5,362 nt of DNA, taken from positions 1-5,362 of the forward strand of contig JAUWHT010000406.1 in assembly GCA_030605745.1 (NCBI GenBank), given 5' to 3'. Under the pieces are notes generated by a model. That model was not told where the DNA came from, did not search any database, and worked only from the letters and a program-made list of their open reading frames with translations. A program made the position numbers and the translations under genes. This DNA is from Pirellulales bacterium (GTDB taxonomy: Bacteria > Planctomycetota > Planctomycetia > Pirellulales > Thermoguttaceae). Of this stretch, positions 5,362 to 5,362 are shown piece after piece. Positions within the stretch are counted from its first letter, which is position 1. Each line of letters opens with the position of its first letter.

Positions 5362-5362
5362 C

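Overview
The window carries three complete genes: a primase and a primary sigma factor in tandem on the minus strand, and a nucleotide-sugar epimerase on the plus strand. A fragment of a possible fourth gene lies at the right edge. DNA is GC-rich inside the genes. The style of DnaG and RpoD, the GTG starts with good Shine-Dalgarno sites, and repeat-filled spacers suggest a planctomycete (Pirellula-like) or related bacterium. That assignment is inference from remembered protein resemblance, not a search result.

Layout from left to right. Positions 1-236 form a spacer dominated by a 148-bp nested inverted repeat (56-203) just downstream of rpoD. rpoD (237-1919, minus) encodes the group 1 sigma-70 factor. 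The 192-bp gap between dnaG and rpoD is mostly a second palindromic element (1965-2101) built on CACGGAG heptamers. dnaG (2112-3959, minus) encodes primase. Upstream of it lies a near-consensus sigma-70 promoter (TTGACT, 17 bp, TATAAT; 4062-4090) reading toward dnaG. A third palindromic element (4142-4245), of homopurine/homopyrimidine type, separates this promoter from the divergent epimerase gene (4270-5211, plus). At 5239-5361 an open frame on the minus strand may be the 3' end of a convergent gene.

The dnaG-rpoD order is the core of the macromolecular synthesis operon (rpsU-dnaG-rpoD in E. coli), which links replication priming to transcription initiation; rpsU is not in this window. The operon promoter is of the type read by the RpoD the operon encodes, so a positive loop is likely. 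The epimerase is of the WbpP/TviC-like UDP-sugar 4-epimerase type. It probably feeds surface polysaccharide synthesis and is functionally unrelated to the operon.

The genes are ordinary housekeeping genes. The more unusual content is in the spacers: each of the three between or after the complete genes holds a different long imperfect palindrome. Other points are a Cys replacing one conserved acidic position in DnaG, a strongly basic non-conserved region in RpoD, and short direct repeats at the dnaG promoter/RBS and at the epimerase start codon. I see no defence system, CRISPR array, transposase, rRNA or tRNA.
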